From Achromobacter pestifer (GTDB lineage: Bacteria; Pseudomonadota; Gammaproteobacteria; Burkholderiales; Burkholderiaceae_B), in NCBI RefSeq assembly GCF_902859625.1, contig NZ_CADIJX010000010.1:83344-147343 (forward strand): a stretch of 64,000 bases of DNA. The letters run 5' to 3'. The notes beneath the pieces are model-generated. The model worked only from the letters and a program-made list of their open reading frames with translations, did not search any database and had not been told where the DNA came from. Shown piece after piece: positions 50,618 to 59,191 of the stretch. The translations under genes were made by a program, and so were the position numbers. Position 1 is the stretch's first letter; each line of letters begins with the position of its first letter.

Positions 50618-50824
50618 TCAGAACTGTTGATACTGGAATTCGACCTTGATCGGCCCGCCACTGCCCGTGGTGGGCTGTGCCTGCAACACAAACACCAGGA
50701 TCACCCCGATGTACAGGCAAAGGTGCCAAAAAAACCGGCGTCCCCAGGGGGTGCCCGCTTTTCGGGTTTCCTGCCCGTCAACGACGACAGTTTCTTTTGA
50801 GGCGGCAGTACGAAAGAATTTCAT
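50618..50824 (-). CDS. dltX: Small single-pass membrane protein, DltX-like
   Basis: A 68-residue protein with a cytoplasmic basic N-terminal half, one membrane helix at about 31-49 (FFWHLCLYIGVILVFVLQA), and a short tail ending FQYQQF. In Firmicutes, DltX is a similarly small single-pass protein whose conserved C-terminal aromatic motif (F-x-Y-x-x-F, from memory) works with DltB and DltD. Position supports this: the start overlaps the dltD stop by four bases (ATGA) and dltB follows 7 bases later. Similarity is in architecture and motif, not overall sequence, so the assignment is inference. Confidence 0.75.
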   Translation of the reverse strand: MKFFRTAASKETVVVDGQETRKAGTPWGRRFFWHLCLYIGVILVFVLQAQPTTGSGGPIKVEFQYQQF

Positions 50825-52008
50825 CGGGAAAAGTACTCTGCAATGCCTTGGTCCGCCATCGCCCAGCCGAGTTCGGCCAAATGCATGTCGTCACGCACCA
50901 TGCCGGGTTCAAACGGGATGCTGTAGAGATCCAGGCAACCCATCTGATACCTCGTGCACATGCCCGTGATGGCAGCCACCACCGGGTCGAATCGTTCGAC
51001 ATCCAGGATCAGCTTGGGATTGAAAGGCTGAATGACGAAATACGCTTTGACCTTGCGCCGTTGCAGCAAGGCCATGACGCGCGACAAATCGCCCAGCTCG
51101 GTGCGGGTGATCGGGTCCACGTCGGCGAATTCGTTACGAGCCGGCGAATACAGCGGCGCCAGGTACTGCTTGTAGTAGTCGTCGCGGACGTCATAGGGAT
51201 TGTTGCTGCCCAGGCCGCGTTCGACTTCGCGAGCCTGGTGCGTCAACCGGCCCCACTGCCCTTCATTCAGACGGGCAGACGACGGCCAAGAGACAAAGCG
51301 GTGCGCCGGCACGGACAACTTGCTGCGCGGACGGTCCAGCGCCGGCTCTTTGCGGGCGTGCCACCACAGCGACAGTTTGTCCTTGAGCTCGGCCACCTGA
51401 CCATTGGCGATCAGCCACAGCAAACCCCAGTTGGCGTTATCGCTGATCCAGTTCTGCATCTGCTCGCGCGTATTGGGCTGATCCCATAGACGGTCCCAGA
51501 CGGGGCCCGTCACATGTTCGGCGAACGCGCTGCGCGGCAACTGGCCGCCCGATGCAAACCAGGCGGGCGACACCATGATCACCAACCGCGTATTGGGCGT
51601 CAGCGAATCCGCCACGGATTCCAGCACGCTGACGATGCCGTAGGACTGGAACATGGCGTGGCCATATGCCAGCGTCGGCACCTTCAGCTCTTCCGGAAAG
51701 AAGCGGTACGGCACGAAGCGCAAGTCGTGGCTGGACAGTTCGGACGAACCCAGCACGACCAGCGTGCCGTCGCTCAGGGCATTGCCCAGGCGATTCAGGT
51801 TGACGTGCTGCGTGCCCCAGTCCGGTCCCAGATTAGGCAGATAGTTGCTCTTGTCGGCGGCAACCGCCGACGGCGCCGACACCGGCGTCACGATGCGGCT
51901 AAGCAGATCATCCGCGCCGCAGTACGTCCCGAACGCCAGTGCAACCGCCGTCGCGGCGGCCGCGACGTGGGACCACAACTGCGTATTACGAAATATGGGC
52001 AGCGACAT
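50821..52008 (-). CDS. dltD: D-alanyl transfer protein DltD-like
   Basis: A 395-residue protein with one N-terminal membrane helix (about 13-31) and a large periplasmic SGNH-like domain. The nucleophile block GSSEL is at 87-91 and the D/H pair in RDDMHLAELGW at about 373-376. DltD transfers D-alanine from the membrane intermediate to the final acceptor. The Met at 52008 is used because the membrane helix starts just after it; this overlaps the end of dltC by 23 bases. In this organism the acceptor is unknown, as teichoic acids are absent. Confidence 0.9.
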   Translation of the reverse strand: MSLPIFRNTQLWSHVAAAATAVALAFGTYCGADDLLSRIVTPVSAPSAVAADKSNYLPNLGPDWGTQHVNLNRLGNALSDGTLVVLGSSELSSHDLRFVPYRFFPEELKVPTLAYGHAMFQSYGIVSVLESVADSLTPNTRLVIMVSPAWFASGGQLPRSAFAEHVTGPVWDRLWDQPNTREQMQNWISDNANWGLLWLIANGQVAELKDKLSLWWHARKEPALDRPRSKLSVPAHRFVSWPSSARLNEGQWGRLTHQAREVERGLGSNNPYDVRDDYYKQYLAPLYSPARNEFADVDPITRTELGDLSRVMALLQRRKVKAYFVIQPFNPKLILDVERFDPVVAAITGMCTRYQMGCLDLYSIPFEPGMVRDDMHLAELGWAMADQGIAEYFSR

Positions 52009-52225
52009 AGCCGGCAAGCGTGCGAACCGACTGGAGATGCTCGGCGATCTCGGGAGCCGGGATGCTGCAACCGTATTCCGATTCGACGGCCAGCGTGATG
52101 TCCACCGCGGCCAGGGAATCAACCAGGCCAGTGGCAATCAACTGCGTGTCGGGGGTGACTTTCTTCATGACGATCGACTCGACGATCTCGCCGATCTTGG
52201 TGTGGAGTTCTTGCTCGGTATGCAT
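51986..52225 (-). CDS. dltC: D-alanine carrier protein DltC-like
   Basis: A 79-residue acyl carrier protein. The phosphopantetheine serine is S37 in the GLVDSLAAVD motif. It is the first gene of the leftward dlt operon, so the order (C, D, X, B, A) differs from the usual Firmicute X-A-B-C-D. Alone it could be a generic carrier; the neighbours make the D-alanine role likely. Confidence 0.88.
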   Translation of the reverse strand: MHTEQELHTKIGEIVESIVMKKVTPDTQLIATGLVDSLAAVDITLAVESEYGCSIPAPEIAEHLQSVRTLAGYVAAHIS

Positions 52226-52535
52226 AGATAGTGCAGCGCGTTACTTGCCTTGTCGGCAAAACATCCCCGCCCCTGGGATTCAGGACGTTGACGATACAGA
52301 AAAAAGCTGAAGTCCAACTGACGGTATTCAGCGTTCTAGAACGACGCCAAGACGCACTTGGTTACATCAAAGACAAAGCACGACGTCGATCGCAGGCGCA
52401 ATCATTGCACTTAGCGCGTCGAATCGCCATGAAACTTTTGGGGGAAATCGCTAGAAAAGGCTGGCAAACGTAACCCTTGCGGGTAAATCCCGGGTGCTGC
52501 GTTGCGGCGGAGCGACAAATTTCCCCTTTCCCGCC
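52226..52535. other. Upstream region of the dlt operon
   Basis: A 310-base spacer without a supported gene. It must carry the dltC promoter. On the minus strand TTGGAC and TATCGT are spaced 15 bases near 52295-52325, too short to be convincing. AT content is higher than in flanking genes. Confidence 0.4.
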
Positions 52536-52571
52536 CAACAAAAAAGCCCGCTTGCGCGGGCTTTTTTGTTG
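52536..52571. terminator. Bidirectional intrinsic terminator
   Basis: Perfect 16-base arms beginning CAACAAAAAAGCCCGC around a TTGC loop. The GC core flanked by A and T runs ends the leftward glycine-zipper gene and could insulate dltC. Confidence 0.94.
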
Positions 52572-52583
52572 AAGAACGGGCAA

Positions 52584-53087
52584 TTACATCGGGGTGACGC
52601 GGGTCGGGCCTGCACCGCTGATCACCTGGACGCGCTGGCCCACGCTGACGGGCACATCCGCTTCCTGCGCAACCACGCGGGTTTCGCCGTTATCCAGGCG
52701 CACGGTGATTTCGTAGCCGGAATTCTTGCCAACCCGGTTCTCTACGGCGTTGCCTGCCAGCGCGCCCAGAATGGCGCCGCCGACGGTGGCAATGGTGCGG
52801 CCCGTGCCGCCGCCGATTGCGTTACCCGCCACGCCGCCCAGCGCACCGCCGGCCAACATGCCGACACCGCTGGATTTGTCGTTCTGGATCACGATCGGGC
52901 GCACGCCCGTGACGGTGCCCGTGCGGACGATCTGCTCACGCTGAGCCTGGTCGTAGCTGTACACGCCGCTGGAGGCGCTGGGATTGGCGCAGCCACCCAG
53001 GACAGCCATCGACGTCACGACGGCTGCGATGGCCAACCACCGGCCAGTACGCGGCGTCACCAGGGATAGAGATTTACTTTGGTTCAT
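52584..53087 (-). CDS. Glycine-zipper 2TM outer-membrane lipoprotein (SlyB/Pcp-like)
   Basis: A 167-residue lipoprotein. The signal peptide ends in lipobox LGGC with C33. The mature part has the Gly-rich zipper GVGMLAGGALGGVAGNAIGGGTGRTIATVGGAILGALAGNAVE (about 75-117), followed by a small beta domain. This is the SlyB/Pcp/YcfJ-type architecture of outer-membrane lipoproteins induced by envelope stress in enterobacteria. The start at 53087 has AGGAG 7 bases upstream. The upstream extension of the frame is not used. Confidence 0.9.
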   Translation of the reverse strand: MNQSKSLSLVTPRTGRWLAIAAVVTSMAVLGGCANPSASSGVYSYDQAQREQIVRTGTVTGVRPIVIQNDKSSGVGMLAGGALGGVAGNAIGGGTGRTIATVGGAILGALAGNAVENRVGKNSGYEITVRLDNGETRVVAQEADVPVSVGQRVQVISGAGPTRVTPM

Positions 53088-53293
53088 TTGGACTCCTCGA
53101 TCGGGCACTGCCGACGACTGTTGATCATACCCCGCCCTGAAGAAGCGGCGCCCGCAGCTGCAACACACTGAAACGCAACGCCAAAAGCGGAAAACAGCAT
53201 CTGACTGCGGCGGCCACGCGGCCACCGCGTTCTGTAAACCTGATGCTGCTTCGACCGTCTGGCCTCAGCACGGTTCCCCGGGACGGAGTGATC

Positions 53294-54235
53294 TCAGGCA
53301 GGCAGATGGATCCCGTAGCTGGCGTGCAGCACGGCATCGATATCCGCGCGCGACGGCGCGTGGTTCTGCGGGCCGCGCGACGCGATCTTGATGGCGCCCA
53401 TCACGTTGCCCAGGCGGCAGCTGTCTTCCCAGCCCCAACCGCTGGTCAAGCCGTAAAGCAGGCCACCGCGCTGCGCGTCGCCGCAACCCGTCGGATCAAC
53501 GACCTGCGTGGCGCGCACCGGGGCAATCTGGATGGTCTTGCCATCGGTAAGCAAGGTGGCGCCCTCGGCGCCGCGCGTCACCACCACGGCTTGCAAGGTG
53601 CTGGCGATGTCGGCCACGCTGCGGCCCGTGCGCTGCTCGACGATGCCGGCTTCGTAATCATTGACGGTCAACGCCTGCGCCAGCTTGAGCATGCGCTCCA
53701 GGTCGGCGCCGTCGAACAAGGGCATGGCTTGGCCCAGATCGAAAATGAACGGAATGCCACGGCGATGCAGGCGTTCAGCGTGCGCGAACATGCCTTCCTT
53801 GGCATCCGGCGCCACGATGGCCCAGGCTGCGTCCGCGTCGCTGAGGTCGTTTTGCGCTGCGAACGACATTGCCCCCGGGTGAAAAGCGGTGATCTGGTTG
53901 TCGTCCAGGTCGGTCGTGATGAAGCACTGCGCGGTGAAGGTATCGGGGATGACCTTGACGCGGCTCGTGTCGATGCCCAGGCCCGACAGGCGCTCCATGT
54001 ATTCACCGGCGTCCTCGCCCACGGTCGCCACCGGCACGGGTTTGCCGCCCAGCAGGTTCATGTTGTAGGCGATGTTGCCCGAGCAGCCGCCATATTCCTT
54101 GCGCATGCTGGGCACCAGGAAGGACACGCTGAGCGATTGGATGCGGTCAGCAAGAATGTGCTCTTTGAACCGGCCTTCAAACACGGCAATCGTGTCAAAC
54201 GCCATCGAGCCGCAAACCAGGACAGGGGTTGCCAT
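53294..54235 (-). CDS. PfkB-family carbohydrate/nucleoside kinase
   Basis: A 313-residue ribokinase-fold kinase. The glycine motif GGCSGNIAYNMNLLG is near 36-50, and the C-terminal anion-hole signature reads DPTGCGDAQRGG, where the usual GAGD is GCGD; the catalytic aspartate is kept. Overall it resembles adenosine kinase-like members. The second Met (54235) is chosen since AAGG sits 9 bases before it and abuts the first. It follows the zinc-ribbon gene closely, 12 bases apart. The substrate, whether sugar or nucleoside, is not determined. Confidence 0.85.
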   Translation of the reverse strand: MATPVLVCGSMAFDTIAVFEGRFKEHILADRIQSLSVSFLVPSMRKEYGGCSGNIAYNMNLLGGKPVPVATVGEDAGEYMERLSGLGIDTSRVKVIPDTFTAQCFITTDLDDNQITAFHPGAMSFAAQNDLSDADAAWAIVAPDAKEGMFAHAERLHRRGIPFIFDLGQAMPLFDGADLERMLKLAQALTVNDYEAGIVEQRTGRSVADIASTLQAVVVTRGAEGATLLTDGKTIQIAPVRATQVVDPTGCGDAQRGGLLYGLTSGWGWEDSCRLGNVMGAIKIASRGPQNHAPSRADIDAVLHASYGIHLPA

Positions 54236-54247
54236 GCTTGTCATCCT

Positions 54248-55687
54248 TTAAGGAAAGAACTTATCGAGTTGGTAGCCATTGACTTGAACACCGGTCACTT
54301 CAATGGGCACGGAAATCTTGAGCTCGCCCGCCGGGCCGAACGGGCCGCTCAGTTGCTCGGGCGTCAGGTAATTCTCGGGCATCAGTACTTTGCGCACGAC
54401 CACCGTATCCGAAAGATCCGTCAGGTCCAGCACCAGGGCCGGCCAATGCTGCGGTTTGTCGTAGCGGTTGCGCAGCACCAGGTTCAGTACCAGGCGGCTG
54501 CGGCCGTCGTCGATCGCGGCGGCGCCCGTCGGCGGTTGCAGCGACGAAGAAGAAATCGCGATGCGCTCCAGACGCCGCGCGTAGCCGACCGTGCAGCCCA
54601 GGGGCTGGCAGGCGGTTTCCAGCACGGGCCGCAGCACCGGCACGGCATTGGCGATGTCGGTGCGGTAGGCGTAAAGCAGTTGCAAGCCCAGCGCGATCAG
54701 ACCCAGCAGGCAGGCGTAGCCCCACAATTTCCGGAATAGACCACGCCGCTCCTGGCGATCCTGATCCAGGAACTCGGGCGGAGCGCGGCCCACGTCGGTG
54801 GCGCTGGAGTAGCGGGTCCGCGTGTCGCCCAGCACGGGTTCGCGCGCGTCATCGTGGTCGGGCTCGTCGTCGTAGTCGTCGTCGCGGATGCGGGGATCGT
54901 GGTCATGATCCGGGTCGTCGCGGTCGTCGTCCCCGGAGTACCGTTCGTCTTCCTCATCGCGGGGATCGGCAGCGGCGAAGGAGGGTTCGGCCTGCCCGGC
55001 CGCGCGGCGGCGGGCATCCCAATCGATGGCCGGCTCATTGGCACGCGACGCCACGATGGGCTCGTTGCGCACCACCGGCTGAGGCGGCACCGGGGTTTCC
55101 CGGCGCGGCGCGGGTACACGGACGGGCTCCGCGACCGGCTGACGGACAAAGCCATGGCGACGGTTGTCGTCGTCTTCGGCGTCGTCTTCGTCGTCGAATT
55201 GATCTTCAGGCAAATCCGCTTCGGGCTCGATGCGCCGGCGGATATCGTCACGGCCACGCAGCACGGCGGGCGGAACCGCAGGCGCAACGGGGGCCGGGAT
55301 GGGGTGAGCCGCAATGGGCTCGTCTTCCCAAGGGGCGATCTGGCGGGGTTCGGCCGACGGACGCGACAACGGCGGCGGGGTTTCCACCGGCGGCGGCGCC
55401 ACCTGGCGCGGAGGTTCAGGAATGGCGGCGGGCGCCAAGGGGGCAATCGGCACTGGCGTGGCCAATACCGGCGCGGCCGCTGCGGCCGCAGGCGCCATCA
55501 CGGGCGGCGCGGCGTTCGGCGCGGCGGGCATCGCTGCGGGAACCCCGGATTCGGGCAGCAAGCAGGCCCGGCCATCAAAGACGGTCGAACATGCGCCACA
55601 GCGCACCAGGCCGTTGCGGACCCGAAGCTGATCAGGCACCACCTTGAACGAGGTGCCGCACTGGGGGCAGCGGGTGGTCAGAGCCAT
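54248..55687 (-). CDS. Zinc-ribbon DUF3426 membrane protein
   Basis: A 479-residue protein with an N-terminal MJ0042-type zinc ribbon (C7, C10, C30, C33; CPQCGTSF and CGACSTVF). A long Pro/Ala then Asp/Arg-rich disordered middle (about 45-300) follows, then one membrane helix near 325-342 and a C-terminal DUF3426 domain outside the membrane. It always sits next to prmA in Burkholderiales, as here, but its function is unknown. The highly charged segment DDEDDAEDDD near 170 may bind partners or metal. Confidence 0.9.
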   Translation of the reverse strand: MALTTRCPQCGTSFKVVPDQLRVRNGLVRCGACSTVFDGRACLLPESGVPAAMPAAPNAAPPVMAPAAAAAAPVLATPVPIAPLAPAAIPEPPRQVAPPPVETPPPLSRPSAEPRQIAPWEDEPIAAHPIPAPVAPAVPPAVLRGRDDIRRRIEPEADLPEDQFDDEDDAEDDDNRRHGFVRQPVAEPVRVPAPRRETPVPPQPVVRNEPIVASRANEPAIDWDARRRAAGQAEPSFAAADPRDEEDERYSGDDDRDDPDHDHDPRIRDDDYDDEPDHDDAREPVLGDTRTRYSSATDVGRAPPEFLDQDRQERRGLFRKLWGYACLLGLIALGLQLLYAYRTDIANAVPVLRPVLETACQPLGCTVGYARRLERIAISSSSLQPPTGAAAIDDGRSRLVLNLVLRNRYDKPQHWPALVLDLTDLSDTVVVRKVLMPENYLTPEQLSGPFGPAGELKISVPIEVTGVQVNGYQLDKFFP

Positions 55688-55713
55688 GATGCGACCTTGC
55701 CGATGTGTGTCAC

Positions 55714-56640
55714 TCAGGCCTTCTGGCCGTGCAAGCACACCCAGCCGTCACGTGCGCGCCAAACCGACATGGCAATCCACGGCGCATAGGCGGCGGCCAC
55801 TTCTTCCGCCTGGCGTTCCAGCACGCCGGACAGCACCAGATGGCCACCGGCGGCCACGCGGCCGGCCAGCATCGGCGCCAGCACCTTCAGCGGATTGGAC
55901 AGGATGTTGGCAACGACGACCTGGAACGTGCCGTCCGCCAGCGCGTCGGGCAACATGGCTTGCAGGTCGACACGGTTGACGTCGGCGTTGTATGCGGTGC
56001 TTTGCACTGCCTGGGCGTCGATGTCCACCGCCAGGGTCGGTCCCGCGCCCAGCTTGCGGGCAGCGATCGCCAGGATGCCCGAGCCGCAGCCGTAGTCCAG
56101 CAAGGTGGCGCCAGCAGGCAACTCGGCTTCCAGCCAGGCCAGGCACAAATGGGTCGTGGGATGGCTGCCGGTGCCAAAGGCAAGGCCGGGATCCAGTTCG
56201 ATATGGATCGCGCCGTCTTCCGCGGCAACCGGATTCAGCCCGGGCACGTCGGGATTGTCACGGTGCCAGCTGGGCACGATCCACAGGCGTTCGGCGATAT
56301 GGATGGGGCCAAATTGCGATTGCGTCAGTCGTACCCAATCGGCGTCGGGCACATCGCGCAGGCTCCAGCCCGCAAACAGCGCCGGGTCCAGTCCGCCCGC
56401 CGCGGCGGCCTCTTCCATGATCTGCGCGGGGTCGGCTCCATCGGGCAGCAGGGCGACGACGCAATTGCGGTCCCACGCCTGCACGTCGGGCTCGGTGCCG
56501 GGCTCGCCGAACAGGGGACGTTCGTCATCGGTGCCAAAGTCGGCGTCTTCCACGGAGACGGACAGCACGCCCGCTTCCAGCAGCGCGTCCGACAACGCTT
56601 CGGCCTGTGCCTCTAGGCAATGGAGCACGAGTTCACGCAT
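55714..56640 (-). CDS. prmA: Ribosomal protein L11 methyltransferase PrmA
   Basis: A 308-residue SAM-dependent methyltransferase that trimethylates ribosomal protein L11. The N-terminal substrate-recognition domain is about 1-100. The Rossmann core has the SAM motif LDYGCGSGILAIAA at 181-194, and the NILSNPL catalytic loop is near 247. GGAAGA lies about 6 bases before the start. A 17-bp hairpin lies 16 bases upstream of the start codon, in the leader, after the accBC terminator. Confidence 0.96.
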   Translation of the reverse strand: MRELVLHCLEAQAEALSDALLEAGVLSVSVEDADFGTDDERPLFGEPGTEPDVQAWDRNCVVALLPDGADPAQIMEEAAAAGGLDPALFAGWSLRDVPDADWVRLTQSQFGPIHIAERLWIVPSWHRDNPDVPGLNPVAAEDGAIHIELDPGLAFGTGSHPTTHLCLAWLEAELPAGATLLDYGCGSGILAIAARKLGAGPTLAVDIDAQAVQSTAYNADVNRVDLQAMLPDALADGTFQVVVANILSNPLKVLAPMLAGRVAAGGHLVLSGVLERQAEEVAAAYAPWIAMSVWRARDGWVCLHGQKA

Positions 56641-56656
56641 GATTATTCTTCCATCT

Positions 56657-56694
56657 GGTCATCGGGCCGCGGCTGATGCCGCGGCCCGATGACC
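56657..56694. other. Perfect 17-bp stem-loop in the prmA leader
   Basis: GGTCATCGGGCCGCGGC (56657-56673) is fully complementary to 56678-56694 around a TGAT loop. On the minus strand it ends 16 bases before the prmA ATG and has no T-tract. It may stabilise or regulate the prmA message. A weaker CCCC-CGAA-GGGG hairpin flanked by A and T runs lies at 56705-56726. Confidence 0.7.
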
Positions 56695-56747
56695 GTAAAC
56701 AATTAAAAGGCCCCCGAAGGGGTTTTGCCTTGGGACGGCCCAACGGC

Positions 56748-56768
56748 AAAAAGGGGCCGTGAGGCCCC
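56748..56768 (-). terminator. Intrinsic terminator of accBC
   Basis: On the minus strand GGGGCC-TCAC-GGCCCC is followed by TTTTT, 10 bases past the accC stop. Confidence 0.85.
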
Positions 56769-56777
56769 AGTGGTTGG

Positions 56778-58124
56778 TCAGGGACGCTGGGCCAACTTGT
56801 TTTCCAGATAGTGGATGCTGGTGCCGCCTTCGATGAAACGGGCGTCTTGCAGCAATTCGCGGTGCAGCGGGATATTGGTGGAAATGCCTTCCACCACCAT
56901 TTCCGACAGCGCGATGCGCATGCGAGCCAACGCCTGATCGCGCGTATCGCCATACGTAATGACCTTGGCGATCATCGAATCGTAGTTCGGCGGCACGAAA
57001 TAGCCGTTGTATGCATGCGAGTCAATACGCACGCCAGGACCACCCGGGGTGTGCCAGTTGGTGATGCGACCGGGGCTGGGCACAAAGCGGAAAGGATCTT
57101 CCGCGTTGATGCGGCATTCGATCGCGTGACCCTTGAACTGGATGTCGCGCTGGCGCAGCGTGAACTTCTCGCCGGCAGCCACCAGGATCTGCTGCTGCAC
57201 CAGGTCAATGCCGGTGATCAGCTCGGTCACCGGGTGTTCGACCTGAATGCGGGTGTTCATTTCAATGAAATAGAACTCGCCGTTTTCAAACAGGAACTCG
57301 AACGTGCCGGCGCCACGGTAGCCCATCTTGCGGCAAGCATCGGCGCAGCGGTCGCCGATGCGCTCGATGGCGCGACGGGCGATGCCGGGAGCCGGCGCTT
57401 CCTCGATGACTTTCTGGTGGCGGCGCTGCATGGAGCAGTCGCGTTCGCCCAGCCAGACGGCGTTGCGGCCGCCATCGGCCAGCACCTGGATTTCCACATG
57501 GCGAGGGTTCTCGAGGAACTTCTCCATATAGACTTCCGGGTTGTTGAACGCGGCGCCCGCTTCCGAGCGCGTCATGGTGACGGCGTTCAGCAGCGCGGCC
57601 TCGGTGTACACCACGCGCATGCCACGGCCACCGCCGCCGCCTGCCGCCTTGATGATGACCGGATAACCGACTTCGCGCGCAATGCGGATGCATTCCTGCG
57701 GATCTTCGGGCAATGCGCCCTCGGAACCCGGAACCACCGGCACGCCCGCTTCGATCATGGCGCGCTTGGCGCTGACCTTATCGCCCATCAGGCGAATGGT
57801 GTCGGGACGCGGACCAATGAAGACGAAGCCACTTTTTTCGACGCGATCGGCGAAGTCGGCATTTTCGGACAAGAACCCGTAACCCGGGTGGATTGCCTCG
57901 GAATCCGTAACTTCGGCCGCCGAAATGATGGCCGGCATGTTCAGGTAGCTATCACGCGACGGCGCAGGCCCGATGCACACGGATTCATCGGCCAGGCGCA
58001 CGTACTTGGCTTCGCGGTCAGCTTCAGAGTGCACGACCACGGTTTTAATGCCCAGCTCACGGCAAGCGCGCTGAATGCGCAGGGCGATTTCGCCCCGATT
58101 GGCGATCAGGATTTTTTCGAACAT
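56778..58124 (-). CDS. accC: Acetyl-CoA carboxylase biotin carboxylase subunit AccC
   Basis: A 448-residue ATP-grasp enzyme that carboxylates biotin on AccB, the first half-reaction of fatty acid synthesis. The N-terminus FEKILIANRGEIALRI, the glycine-rich loop KAAGGGGGRGMRV near 159-171, and the catalytic EMNTRIQVEHPVTE near 287-300 are intact. It starts 9 bases after accB, so the two are co-transcribed. Length matches the family. Confidence 0.98.
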   Translation of the reverse strand: MFEKILIANRGEIALRIQRACRELGIKTVVVHSEADREAKYVRLADESVCIGPAPSRDSYLNMPAIISAAEVTDSEAIHPGYGFLSENADFADRVEKSGFVFIGPRPDTIRLMGDKVSAKRAMIEAGVPVVPGSEGALPEDPQECIRIAREVGYPVIIKAAGGGGGRGMRVVYTEAALLNAVTMTRSEAGAAFNNPEVYMEKFLENPRHVEIQVLADGGRNAVWLGERDCSMQRRHQKVIEEAPAPGIARRAIERIGDRCADACRKMGYRGAGTFEFLFENGEFYFIEMNTRIQVEHPVTELITGIDLVQQQILVAAGEKFTLRQRDIQFKGHAIECRINAEDPFRFVPSPGRITNWHTPGGPGVRIDSHAYNGYFVPPNYDSMIAKVITYGDTRDQALARMRIALSEMVVEGISTNIPLHRELLQDARFIEGGTSIHYLENKLAQRP

Positions 58125-58133
58125 TTTCAGCTA

Positions 58134-58580
58134 TCAGCCAATGACGAACAGGGGTTGACCGTACTCGACGGGCTCACCGTTTTCGACCAGGATTTCTTTG
58201 ATGACGCCGGACTTGTCGGCTTCGATTTCATTGAGCAGCTTCATGGCTTCAATGATGCACAGCGGGTCGCCTTCCTTGACGGTGGCGCCCACGTCGATGA
58301 ACGGAGCGGCGCCCGGGTTCGGCGAACGGTAGAACGTGCCGACCATCGGGGCCTTCACGACATGACCCTGGATGACCGGAGCGACCGGAGCAGCCGGTGC
58401 GGCGGGTTGGGCCATCGGTGCGGCGGGCACGCCGGCTTCGGGCTGGTGGTAAGCCACCGGCTGCAAGGTCTGCGAGAACTTGACGATGCGTACCTTGCCT
58501 TCGCCTTCGGTGATTTCCAGCTCGGCGATACCCGATTCAGCGACCAGGTCGATCAGGGTTTTGAGTTTTCGAAGGTCCAT
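58134..58580 (-). CDS. accB: Biotin carboxyl carrier protein AccB
   Basis: A 148-residue carrier subunit of acetyl-CoA carboxylase. The biotinylated lysine is K114 in EAMKLLNE. A Pro/Ala linker (about 48-70) connects the N-terminal segment (MDLRKLKTLIDLVAESG) to the biotinyl domain, which includes the thumb-like insertion YRSPNPGAAPF. It is the first gene of accBC, downstream of aroQ by 87 bases. Confidence 0.98.
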   Translation of the reverse strand: MDLRKLKTLIDLVAESGIAELEITEGEGKVRIVKFSQTLQPVAYHQPEAGVPAAPMAQPAAPAAPVAPVIQGHVVKAPMVGTFYRSPNPGAAPFIDVGATVKEGDPLCIIEAMKLLNEIEADKSGVIKEILVENGEPVEYGQPLFVIG

Positions 58581-58667
58581 AGAAGCTGCTTCCCGAGATA
58601 GTGTCGGCGGCGTCCCAGCGTCGGGCGCGCGCCGTATAAGATGTAAAAGCTGTGAGTTGGTGCGAGA

Positions 58668-59102
58668 TCAGTGCCGCACTGCGTAACGCAGAGCCGCCTC
58701 GTAGCCGTCCGCGCCAAGGCCACTGATAAGGCCTATCGCCAAGTCGGACAGATAAGAGTGATGCCTGAAGGGCTCTCGCTTATACAGATTGGACAAATGT
58801 ACTTCAATAAATGGGATCGCGACCCCAGCCAGCGCATCGCGAATCGCGACGCTGGTGTGCGTATATGCCGCCGCGTTGATGATGATGAAGTCCGTGCCGT
58901 CTTGCCGGGCCGCCTGAATGCGATCAACCAGCGCGCCTTCGTGATTGCCTTGCCAAGCAGTCAGCTTGGCGCCCAATTCGCCTGCAAGCAATTCCAGGCG
59001 CTCATTGATCTGGGGCAGGGTCAAACTGCCGTAGATATGAGGTTCCCGGGTGCCAAGCAGGTTCAGGTTCGGGCCATGCAATACCAGTATGTTTTGCGCC
59101 AT
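58668..59102 (-). CDS. aroQ: Type II 3-dehydroquinate dehydratase AroQ
   Basis: A 144-residue shikimate pathway enzyme. The lid loop has R19 and Y24 (GTREPHIYG), then the NHEGALVD block, IINAAAYTHTS and the EVHLSNLYKRE-H region with the catalytic histidine. The Met at 59102 is used since similarity begins with MAQNILVLHGPNLN. aroQ before accBC is a widely conserved order. Confidence 0.97.
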   Translation of the reverse strand: MAQNILVLHGPNLNLLGTREPHIYGSLTLPQINERLELLAGELGAKLTAWQGNHEGALVDRIQAARQDGTDFIIINAAAYTHTSVAIRDALAGVAIPFIEVHLSNLYKREPFRHHSYLSDLAIGLISGLGADGYEAALRYAVRH

Positions 59103-59191
59103 GCGCTTGCCAATGAGTGGATTGCCAATTGTTGGCAAAACAGCCGATAAACCAGCTTTTTACGCCAATTCCTACTATTTGTCCAACAGAC

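Noticed and set aside
52226..52535. A riboswitch or Bvg-type promoter before dltC
   Set aside because: No conserved fold or known activator repeats could be recognised by eye, and the possible -35/-10 pair has a poor 15-base spacing.
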